Positions 7,492 to 15,198 of a stretch of 30,319 nt of DNA are shown one piece after another. The notes below the pieces were generated by a model. That model ran no database searches. It was not told where the DNA came from and saw only the letters and a program-made list of their open reading frames with translations. Each line of letters begins with the position of its first letter. Within the stretch, counting starts at the first letter, position 1. Source of the stretch: Actinomycetota bacterium (GTDB lineage: Bacteria > Actinomycetota > Thermoleophilia > Solirubrobacterales > Thermoleophilaceae); contig VAXR01000041.1 in NCBI GenBank assembly GCA_005885165.1, positions 18,732-49,050 of the forward strand, written 5' to 3'. The position numbers and the translations under genes were made by a program.

Positions 7492-7511
7492 GCCCCGGCG
7501 GCACGCGGGGC
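7492..7511 (-). terminator. Hairpin after ilvC
   Basis: GCCCCG and CGGGGC form a perfect 6-bp stem with an 8-nt loop, beginning 17 bp after the ilvC stop and before the next promoter. There is no U-tract, so it is only a possible terminator. Confidence 0.4.
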
Positions 7512-7528
7512 GCCGCGGACCCGACGGC

Positions 7529-8518
<990 letters not shown>

Positions 8519-8526
8519 GGCGGGTG

Positions 8527-8532
8527 ACTGTA
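8527..8532 (-). promoter_or_regulatory. Predicted -10 element for ilvC
   Basis: TACAGT on the minus strand ends 8 bp before the GTG at 8518. No leader peptide or long leader is possible from this promoter. Confidence 0.45.
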
Positions 8533-8551
8533 CCGACCGAGTCCTGCCCGC

Positions 8552-9868
8552 TCAGTGGCGCAGCCGGGCGCGAAGCACCTTCCCCGCCTCGTTGCGGGGC
8601 AGCTCACGCACTCGCACGAACTCCTTCGGGACCTTGAAGCCCGCGAGCCGGGCGCGGCAGTGGGCCATGAGCTCTGCGTCGCTCGCGTGCGTCGCCAGCA
8701 CCACCCACGCCGCCACGATCTCGCCCCACTCGGGATCCGGGAGCCCGGCCACCGCGGCGTCGGCGACCGAGGGGTGGGAGAGGAGCGCGTCCTCGACCTC
8801 GGCCACCGCGACGTTCTCGCCGCCGGTCACGACCGTGTCGTCGATCCGGCCCTCGACGTGGAGCAGGCCGTCGCCATCGAGGTGGCCGCGGTCGCGCGTG
8901 TGGAGCCAGCCGTCGCCGTCCAGCGCCGAGCGCGCCACCATCGGGCCACGGACGAGGATCTCCCCGTCCCCGGCTATCTGGAGGTCGACGCCGGGCAGGG
9001 GCCGGCCCGCGGACCCGGCGTGGGCGGCGGACTCGCGCGGCGACGCCGTGACGATCTGGGATGCGGTCTCGGTCATGCCGTAGGTCTGGAGCACCGGGAG
9101 GCCCGTGGCGATGGCCCACTCGATCAGCTCGCGCGGCGCCGGGCCCCCGCCGATCAGCGCGGCCCGCAGCGCGGGCGCCTCGCGCAGGCCCGCCTGGCGC
9201 AGGCGACGGAGCATCGTGGCGACGAGCGATACGAGCGTCACCTCGCCCGACTCGAGTGCCTCGCGTACCGCACCGGGCTCGAAGCGCTCGTGGATCACGG
9301 CGGTGGTCGCGTAGATCGCCGAGCGCAGCAGGATCGCGAGGCCGCCCACGTGGAAGAGCGGGAGCGGGCACAGCCAGCGGTCGTCCGGGGCGACGCCGAG
9401 GTTCCAGGCCGACGCGATCGCGCTTGCGGCGTGGTTTCCGAACGTCAGCTCCACGCGTTTGCCGCGGCCGGTGGTGCCCGATGTGTAGACGACCGTCTGC
9501 ACGGCGTCCTCGTCGACCTGCTCGCGAAGAGGGACGTCTGCCTCCGGTCCATGCGGCGGCTCGTCGACCACCAGGCGTGCGCCGGAGTCCTCCACCTGCA
9601 GGGCGCGCTCCGCAGCGGTCAGACGGGTGTTGAGGGGGACGAGCACGGCGCCGAGGCGCGGCAGGGCGTGCAGGAGCTCGCAGAAGGCGTGCTCCGGCGG
9701 AAGCGTGGTGGCCACGAGATCGCCTTCCTCCACGCCCAGCGCCGCGAGCCGCCGGGCGGTCCGGGCCGCCGCGCCGTCGAGCTCCGCGTACGTGACCACG
9801 CGGCCCTCGGCGACGACTGCGGGCCGGTCGCCGTGCGTGCGGGCGCGGAGGGTGAGCCAGTCGTCCAG
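8552..9868 (-). CDS. menE: o-Succinylbenzoate-CoA ligase
   Basis: This ANL-superfamily adenylate-forming enzyme activates o-succinylbenzoate to its CoA ester. Counting from the CTG at 9868 (438 residues), the P-loop TSGTTGRGK is at 129-137 and YGMTE at 263-267, and the C-terminal lysine motif EAGKVLRARLRH ends the chain. The first ATG/GTG-type start in frame is GTG at 9799. However, the 23 codons before it read DDWLTLRARTHGDRPAVVAEGR, a standard N-terminus for acyl-CoA synthetases. The frame is closed by a TAA at 9875, so CTG at 9868, preceded by TACGAT at 8 bp, is the most likely start. The MenE call rests on its position beside menB, menA and menC; other CoA ligases share the motifs. Confidence 0.88.
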   Translation of the reverse strand: MDDWLTLRARTHGDRPAVVAEGRVVTYAELDGAAARTARRLAALGVEEGDLVATTLPPEHAFCELLHALPRLGAVLVPLNTRLTAAERALQVEDSGARLVVDEPPHGPEADVPLREQVDEDAVQTVVYTSGTTGRGKRVELTFGNHAASAIASAWNLGVAPDDRWLCPLPLFHVGGLAILLRSAIYATTAVIHERFEPGAVREALESGEVTLVSLVATMLRRLRQAGLREAPALRAALIGGGPAPRELIEWAIATGLPVLQTYGMTETASQIVTASPRESAAHAGSAGRPLPGVDLQIAGDGEILVRGPMVARSALDGDGWLHTRDRGHLDGDGLLHVEGRIDDTVVTGGENVAVAEVEDALLSHPSVADAAVAGLPDPEWGEIVAAWVVLATHASDAELMAHCRARLAGFKVPKEFVRVRELPRNEAGKVLRARLRH

Positions 9869-9875
9869 AGGGCTT

Positions 9876-9881
9876 TATCGT
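9876..9881 (+). promoter_or_regulatory. Predicted -10 element for menBAC
   Basis: TATCGT ends 10 bp before the menB ATG at 9892. Together with the menE element it forms the symmetric core TTATCGTAA (9875-9883), whose outer three bases on each side are inverted repeats. Confidence 0.42.
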
Positions 9882-9882
9882 A
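9877..9882 (-). promoter_or_regulatory. Predicted -10 element for menE
   Basis: TACGAT on the minus strand ends 8 bp before the proposed CTG start at 9868. It overlaps the menB -10 on the other strand. Confidence 0.45.
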
Positions 9883-9891
9883 AGCGCGGCC

Positions 9892-10755
9892 ATGGCCACC
9901 GAGGAGCGCACGATCCGCCCTGCGGCCGAGTGGCGCCCGGGTGGCGGCGATTACGAGGACATCCGCTACGAGCTGGCGGAGGGCGTCGCGAAGATCACGA
10001 TCGACCGGCCCGAGGTCCGCAACGCGTTCCGGCCGCAGACCGTCATCGAGCTGAGCGACGCGTTGGAACGCGCCCGCGAAGACATCGATGTCGGCGTTGT
10101 TGTCCTGTGCGGCGAGGGGCCGCACGCGTTCTGCTCCGGCGGCGACCAGCGAGTGCGCGGCGACTCCGGTTACGTGGCCGAGGACGAGGCTGGGCGCCGG
10201 GGCGTCGGCCGCTTCCACGTCACCGACCTGCACGTTCAGATCCGCCGGCTCCCCAAGCCCGTGGTCGCGATGGTCGCCGGCTACGCGATCGGCGGCGGGC
10301 ACGTGCTGCACGTCGTGTGCGACCTGACGATCGCCGCCGACAACGCGCGCTTTGGGCAGACGGGGCCGCGCGTGGGGTCGTTCGACGGCGGTTTCGGCGC
10401 CGGCGTGCTGGCTCGGCTCGTCGGCCCGAAGCGAGCCAAGGAGATCTGGTTCCTGTGCCGCCAGTACGGCGCCGAGGAGGCCCTCCAGATGGGGCTCGTG
10501 AACCGTGTGGTGCCCGTCGAGGAGCTCGAGGAGGAGACGATGCGATGGTGCCGGGAGATGCTCTCGCTCTCGCCCCTCTCCCTGCGCCTCCTCAAGGCGA
10601 GCTTCAACGCGGCCGAGGACGGCCTGACCGGCATCCAGCAGCTTGCGCACGACGCGAATCTCCTCTTCTACATGAGCGAGGAGGGGCAGGAGGGCCGCGA
10701 CGCGTATGTCGAGAAGCGCAGCCCCGACTTCGGTAGGTTCCCGAAGCGTCCGTGA
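9892..10755 (+). CDS. menB: 1,4-Dihydroxy-2-naphthoyl-CoA synthase
   Basis: The 287-residue crotonase-fold enzyme closes the second ring of the naphthoquinone by Dieckmann-type cyclisation of o-succinylbenzoyl-CoA. It has the MenB-specific FCSGGDQRVRGDSGY (80-94), the oxyanion-hole region YAIGGGH (131-137) and GQTGPRVGSFDGG (155-167). The QTG triplet at 156-158 corresponds to the bicarbonate-dependent type I form known from E. coli; mycobacterial MenB is, as I recall, type II with an Asp at the Gly position. The C-terminal FYMSEEGQEGRDAYVEKRSPDF is also typical. The stop overlaps the menA start by 4 bp (GTGA), so menB, menA and menC form one coupled operon. Confidence 0.96.
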   Translation: MATEERTIRPAAEWRPGGGDYEDIRYELAEGVAKITIDRPEVRNAFRPQTVIELSDALERAREDIDVGVVVLCGEGPHAFCSGGDQRVRGDSGYVAEDEAGRRGVGRFHVTDLHVQIRRLPKPVVAMVAGYAIGGGHVLHVVCDLTIAADNARFGQTGPRVGSFDGGFGAGVLARLVGPKRAKEIWFLCRQYGAEEALQMGLVNRVVPVEELEEETMRWCREMLSLSPLSLRLLKASFNAAEDGLTGIQQLAHDANLLFYMSEEGQEGRDAYVEKRSPDFGRFPKRP

Positions 10756-11648
10756 GCGCCGTCGCGCTGAGCCCGCTGCGGCTGTGGCTCGTTGCTGCCC
10801 GGCCGCGAACGCTGCCGGCCGCGGTCGCTCCCGTGCTCGTCGGCACAGCGCTGGCCGGAACCGAGGACGTCTTCCACGGCGGGCGCTTCGCCTGCGCGCT
10901 GGTCGCGAGCGTGTTCATCCAGGTTGGGACGAACCTGGCGAACGACTACTCCGACGCCCGCCGGGGCGCCGACACCGAGGACCGGCTCGGGCCGGTTCGC
11001 GTCACCGCCGGCGGGTTGATGCCGCCGCAGCGGGTGCTCGTCGGCACGTGGGTGGCGTTCGGGATTGCGGTTGCGGCGGGTGCCTACCTCGCGGCCGTGG
11101 CGGGCTGGGGGCTCCTGGTCGTGGGAGCCGCTTCGATCGCGGCGGGGGTCCTGTACACGGGCGGGCCGCGGCCCTACGGATACGAGGGGCTCGGTGAGTT
11201 GTTCGTGTTCCTTTTCTTCGGGATCGTGGCGGTGGCCGGCTCTTACTACGTGCAGACCAAGGCGCTTCGCTGGGAGGCGTTCGCCCTGGCCGTCCCGATC
11301 GGACTGCTTGCGGCGGCAATCCTGGTCGTCAACAACGTGAGGGACATCGACACCGACCGCCGGGCGGGCAAGCTCACGCTGGCGGTCCGGCTCGGCCGGC
11401 TGCGCGCGCGGCGCCTCTACGCGGCGATGCTCGCCGTCGCGTTCCTGTGCCCGATCGTGACCTGGGCGGCGGGCGGGCTCTCGTACTGCCTCCTCTTCTC
11501 GCTGCTCGCGATACCTCTTGCGGTGCCGCTCGTGAGGACGGTCGGCACGCGGACCGATGGGCCGTCGCTGAATGCGGCCCTCGCCGGAACGGGACGGCTG
11601 CTGGCCGTCTTCGCGGTCCTCCTCTCTGTGGGGATCCTGCTCTCGTGA
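10752..11648 (+). CDS. menA: 1,4-Dihydroxy-2-naphthoate polyprenyltransferase
   Basis: The 298-residue UbiA-family membrane enzyme attaches the polyprenyl chain to 1,4-dihydroxy-2-naphthoate. The two Asp-rich Mg2+/diphosphate motifs are NDYSD at 64-68 and NNVRDIDTD at 194-202. The rest is a series of hydrophobic helices at roughly 21-37, 46-60, 97-118, 119-135, 148-166, 176-195, 216-235, 237-255 and 280-297. It starts at GTG in a GTGA overlap with menB and ends in a GTGA overlap with menC, so translation of all three is likely coupled. The product is demethylmenaquinone, which still needs MenG; no menG is in this window. Confidence 0.95.
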   Translation: MSAVALSPLRLWLVAARPRTLPAAVAPVLVGTALAGTEDVFHGGRFACALVASVFIQVGTNLANDYSDARRGADTEDRLGPVRVTAGGLMPPQRVLVGTWVAFGIAVAAGAYLAAVAGWGLLVVGAASIAAGVLYTGGPRPYGYEGLGELFVFLFFGIVAVAGSYYVQTKALRWEAFALAVPIGLLAAAILVVNNVRDIDTDRRAGKLTLAVRLGRLRARRLYAAMLAVAFLCPIVTWAAGGLSYCLLFSLLAIPLAVPLVRTVGTRTDGPSLNAALAGTGRLLAVFAVLLSVGILLS

Positions 11649-12661
11649 GACGCCACCTGGCCAAGCTGTCGGTTCCCTTTCGCGAGCCGTTCGTGACATC
11701 CGCGGGCGTGCTGCCCGCGCGCGAGCTCCTCCTCTTGCGAATCGAGGACGACGACGGCGCGGTCGGGTTCGGGGAGGCCGCGCCGTTCGAGCCCTACGAC
11801 GGCGTCTCGCTAGACGCCGTCGCCGAGGCGCTGGCGAACGGCGCGGGCGGACCCCCTTCCCTCCCGCAGGCGCGGGCGGCAGAGGAGATGGCCCTCCTCG
11901 ACCTCGAGGCGCGGCGCGCCGGGCGCCCGATCGGCGAGCCGGGCGCAGAGGCGATAGCGGTCAACCGGACGCTCGGCGGCGGCCCGCCGGAGGAGACCGC
12001 GCGCCGCGCGGCCGAGGGGCTCCGCGAGGGGTTCTCCTGCTTCAAGGTGAAGGTCGGCATGCCGGACGACGCCGAGCGCGTGGCGGCGGTGCGCGAGGCG
12101 ATCGGCCCGTGGCCAGCGCTGCGCGTGGACGCGAACGGCGCGTGGACGGTCGACGAGGCCGTCGAGGCCGTCGAGCGCCTGGCGCGGCACGACCTCCAAC
12201 TCGTGGAGCAGCCGTGCCGCTCGCTCGAGGAGCTAGCCGCGGTTCGCGAGGCGGTCCGGGTCCCGGTCGCGGCCGACGAGTCGGTCGCCACCGCCGACGA
12301 CGTTCGCGCCGCCGCCGACGCGGGCGCGTGCGACGCCGTGAACGTGAAGCTCGCCGCCAGCGGCGGGTTCCAGGCGGCGCGCGAGGCGCTCGCGGCGGCG
12401 CGTGAGAACGGGCTCGAGCCTTACCTGTCGAGCACGCTCGACGGCCCGTGGGGTATCGCCGCGGCGCTCCAGCTCGCGGCGTCAGAGCGGCTGTCGCTGG
12501 CGTGCGGCCTCGCGACGCTCGATCTCTTCGACGCCGCGCTCGCGCGGGCGCTGCCGGGACCGCGGGCGGGGCTGCTCGCGGTGCCTCAGGGGCCAGGCCT
12601 AGGCGTGTCGGTCGACGACGAGGCGCTAGCCGAGGTGCTGGTCGAGGAACTCGAGCAGTAG
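11645..12661 (+). CDS. menC: o-Succinylbenzoate synthase
   Basis: The 338-residue enolase-superfamily enzyme dehydrates SHCHC to o-succinylbenzoate. Catalytic and metal residues are all visible: the KxK motif Lys134/Lys136, metal ligands Asp162, Glu188 and Asp211, and the opposite Lys235 in VNVKLAASGG. I placed the start at the GTG at 11645, in a GTGA overlap with menA, since RRHLAKLSVPFREPF begins family homology; the frame stays open further upstream inside menA but there it is only a shadow. The last 36 bp overlap the 3' end of menH, which is on the other strand. Related enzymes with N-acylamino acid racemase activity look similar, but the men context settles the assignment. Confidence 0.94.
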   Translation: MRRHLAKLSVPFREPFVTSAGVLPARELLLLRIEDDDGAVGFGEAAPFEPYDGVSLDAVAEALANGAGGPPSLPQARAAEEMALLDLEARRAGRPIGEPGAEAIAVNRTLGGGPPEETARRAAEGLREGFSCFKVKVGMPDDAERVAAVREAIGPWPALRVDANGAWTVDEAVEAVERLARHDLQLVEQPCRSLEELAAVREAVRVPVAADESVATADDVRAAADAGACDAVNVKLAASGGFQAAREALAAARENGLEPYLSSTLDGPWGIAAALQLAASERLSLACGLATLDLFDAALARALPGPRAGLLAVPQGPGLGVSVDDEALAEVLVEELEQ

Positions 12662-13339
12662 CTCCGCGAAGGCGTCCGGCTGCTCCAGGTGGGCGGCGTG
12701 GCCGGCGCCGAACACGACGCGCGGCTCCGCGCGCGGCGCCAGCAGCGCGAGCCGCCTGGCCCGGCTCAGGTAGCGCTCGTCGAGCTCGCCGGCGACGGCC
12801 ACGAGCGGGACGTCCAGATCGCCCAGTCGGTCCCAGATCGGCGGCAGCGCGGCCTGGCCCGCCGAGCGCAGGAGCAGCGCGAGCAGGCGCGGATCGTTCG
12901 ACAGGCGGCCGGCGCGCTGGCTCTCCGCGAGCTCCGGCGATTGCGTGGCGAAGATCGGCTGGCGCTCCCATGCGGCGACGATGTGCTCGATCGGCGTGCG
13001 CTCCATCCACTCGGCCAGCCGCTCGTTCTGCTCGAGCCGGCGCGCGCGCTCGGCGTCGTCGTCCAGCCCGGCGCTTGTGCCCACCACCGCGAGCGCGCGC
13101 AGGCGCTCGGGCTCTCGCAGGGCGAGGTGGAGGGCCAGGCGGCCGCCCATCGAGTAGCCGACGAGCGCATCGCCCGCAGCCGTGGCCTCCCTGATCTCCC
13201 CGAGGCGGGGCTCGAACGAGTGGCTCCGGAAGTCGAGGCACACGGTCGGATAGCGTTCGCTCACCCGCTCGGCGACCGGCGCCCACGCGTCGCTGCGCTG
13301 CATGAAACCGGGCACGAACACCACGGTGGCTTCGGGCAT
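12626..13339 (-). CDS. menH: SHCHC synthase (alpha/beta hydrolase)
   Basis: The 237-residue alpha/beta hydrolase has the nucleophile elbow GYSMGG with Ser63, Asp187 in AGELDERY and His214 in GAGHAAH, giving a full catalytic triad. MenH eliminates pyruvate from SEPHCHC to give SHCHC. The N-terminal VFVPGFMQRSDAW contains the HGF-like oxyanion loop, written here as PGF. It sits between menC (convergent, 36-bp overlap) and menD (divergent, 9 bp between start codons), which supports a menaquinone role, although hydrolases of this family are hard to tell apart by sequence alone. The ATG at 13339 has CATTCT, an imperfect -10, 6 bp upstream inside the menD start region. Confidence 0.88.
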   Translation of the reverse strand: MPEATVVFVPGFMQRSDAWAPVAERVSERYPTVCLDFRSHSFEPRLGEIREATAAGDALVGYSMGGRLALHLALREPERLRALAVVGTSAGLDDDAERARRLEQNERLAEWMERTPIEHIVAAWERQPIFATQSPELAESQRAGRLSNDPRLLALLLRSAGQAALPPIWDRLGDLDVPLVAVAGELDERYLSRARRLALLAPRAEPRVVFGAGHAAHLEQPDAFAELLLEFLDQHLG

Positions 13340-13348
13340 CGGCCGAGA

Positions 13349-15070
13349 ATGATCCCCATTAACCGGACCTACGCCCCCGTGCAGGCGTTCGTCGACGAGC
13401 TCGCCCGCTGCGGGATGCGCCACGCCGTGACCTCGCCGGGCTCGCGCAACGCCCCGCTCGCGCTGTCGCTCGCGGGCGCGCCGTTGATCGAGACCCGGTC
13501 CGTGATCGACGAGCGCTCGGCCGGCTTCGTCGCGCTCGGCATCGCGAAGGCCTCGGGCCGCCCGGTGGCCGTGACCTGCACATCGGGCACGGCCGCGGCG
13601 AACCTGCTGCCGGCGGTCGTGGAGGCCCACGAGTCGCGCGTCCCGCTCGTGGTGATGACCGCCGACCGCCCGCCCGAGCTCCGCGACGTCGGGGCCGGCC
13701 AGGCGATCGACCAGATCAAGCTGTACGGGTCATTCGCGAAGTGGTTCGTCGAGGTCGGCTCGCACGAGCCGGGTCGCGCGAGCGCGGTCCACCACAGGGC
13801 GCTCGCGTGCCGCGCCTACGACACGGCCTCGGCCGGCCGTCCGGGACCGGTGCACCTGAACTTCCCGCTGCGCGAGCCGCTCGCGCCGGTGCCGGAGGAG
13901 CTCGACCCCGAGGTGTGGGCGGGGCGGGAGGACGGGACGCCGTGGGTGCGGGCGTCGGAGCCCCGGGCGGCCCCGGAGGCGTCCCGTCTGCGCGAGCTCG
14001 CGGACGCCGTCGTACAGGCGCGGCGCGGGCTCGTCGTCTGCGGGACGGTGCGGCGTGCGGACGACACGGCACGCGCGGTGGCCCGCCTGGCCGGAGTCGC
14101 CGGCTGGCCCGCATTGGCGGAGCCGACCTCCGGCCTCCGGTGCGGTCCGCAGGCGGCCAGCGGTCCCGTGGTTGCGCACTACGACCCCCTCCTGGCGGTC
14201 GAGGGCTTTGGCGAGTCTGCCATCCCGGAGCTCGTCCTGCGGGTCGGCGACACGCCGACGTCGAAGCGGCTGCGGACGCTGCTCGAGGGCGCCCGCCAGG
14301 TGGTCGTCGATCCAGACGGCGCCTGGCACGAGCCGACCCGGATGGCCGAGCGCATCGAGCGCTGCGATCCCGTGCTGCTCTGCGAGCAGCTCGCCGAGGC
14401 GGTGGCGGAGCGTCGCCCGCGCGCCGATCACGACTGGCTGCGCATGTGGCTGGATGCCGACGCACTCGTGCCCGACCTCGTGGCGGCGACGCCGGATCCG
14501 TTCGAGCCGAAGGTCTGGAACGCGGTGGCGGCCGAGGCCCCGCACGGCTCGACCCTGTTGGTGGCCTCCTCGATGCCCGTGCGCGACGTCGAGGCCTACC
14601 TGCCGCGCGCCGACAAGCCCCTGCGCATCCTGGCCAACCGCGGCGCGAACGGGATCGACGGCACCGTTTCGTCGGCCGTGGGCGCCGCGCTTGCCTCCGA
14701 GCACCGCGTCTTCGTCCTGATCGGGGACCTGGCGCTGCTGCACGACCTCGGCGGCCTGCTCGCCGCCCGGCGATTGGACGTGGAGCTGACCGTGGTGTGC
14801 GTCAACAACGGCGGCGGCGGGATCTTCGACTTCCTGCCGGTCGCGGAGGCCGCCGACGCCCAGACGTACGAGGCGCACATCGCGACGCCCACCGACATCG
14901 ACTTTGAAGATGTCGCGGACCTGGCGGGCTTGGCGTACCACCAGGCGACGAATGACAGGGAGGTGCGGGCAGCCGTGGGTGCTCCCGGCCTCATCGAGGT
15001 CCGGACCGACCGCGCCCAGAACGTCGAGCTCCACCGCGACCTGATCCGCCGCCTCTCCGACGCCCTCTGA
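13349..15070 (+). CDS. menD: SEPHCHC synthase
   Basis: The 573-residue thiamine-diphosphate enzyme adds the succinic semialdehyde unit from 2-oxoglutarate to isochorismate. It has the MenD N-terminus with SPGSRNAPL (29-37), the cofactor-activating Glu55 in DERSAGF, and the ThDP/Mg2+ motif from GD at 459-460 to NN at 486-487, followed by GGGGIFDFLP. The ATG at 13349 begins the recognised homology (NRTYAPVQAFVDEL); the frame stays open upstream as an antisense shadow of menH. Only 9 bp separate this start from that of menH. I see no good -10 before it, so its promoter probably lies inside menH. It ends 128 bp before the convergent menF. Confidence 0.97.
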   Translation: MIPINRTYAPVQAFVDELARCGMRHAVTSPGSRNAPLALSLAGAPLIETRSVIDERSAGFVALGIAKASGRPVAVTCTSGTAAANLLPAVVEAHESRVPLVVMTADRPPELRDVGAGQAIDQIKLYGSFAKWFVEVGSHEPGRASAVHHRALACRAYDTASAGRPGPVHLNFPLREPLAPVPEELDPEVWAGREDGTPWVRASEPRAAPEASRLRELADAVVQARRGLVVCGTVRRADDTARAVARLAGVAGWPALAEPTSGLRCGPQAASGPVVAHYDPLLAVEGFGESAIPELVLRVGDTPTSKRLRTLLEGARQVVVDPDGAWHEPTRMAERIERCDPVLLCEQLAEAVAERRPRADHDWLRMWLDADALVPDLVAATPDPFEPKVWNAVAAEAPHGSTLLVASSMPVRDVEAYLPRADKPLRILANRGANGIDGTVSSAVGAALASEHRVFVLIGDLALLHDLGGLLAARRLDVELTVVCVNNGGGGIFDFLPVAEAADAQTYEAHIATPTDIDFEDVADLAGLAYHQATNDREVRAAVGAPGLIEVRTDRAQNVELHRDLIRRLSDAL

Positions 15071-15112
15071 CCGTCTCCATCGGCCCCGTCCGGGTTCCGC
15101 AGTCCGGGTTGA

Positions 15113-15152
15113 TGGACCAGTTGAGTACTCCATGGAATACCTAACTGGACCA
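15113..15152. repeat. 40-bp near-palindrome between menD and menF
   Basis: Two 20-bp arms meeting at TCCA|TGGA match at 16 of 20 positions (15113-15132 against 15133-15152). The element is far richer in A+T than its surroundings. It lies in the 128-bp space between convergent genes, so a two-way transcription terminator is likely, though there is no T-run. A 14-bp-spaced direct repeat of TCCGGGTT (15089-15096 and 15103-15110) stands just before it. A relic of a small mobile repeat, or a protein-binding site, are alternatives. Confidence 0.6.
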
Positions 15153-15198
15153 AGATCGAATTCCGGCGATCGGTTTCGGAGCGAAAAGTTGGGGGACG

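Noticed and set aside
12689..13348. Upstream extension of menD
   Set aside because: It is antisense to menH, which has a complete catalytic triad; MenD homology begins at 13349.
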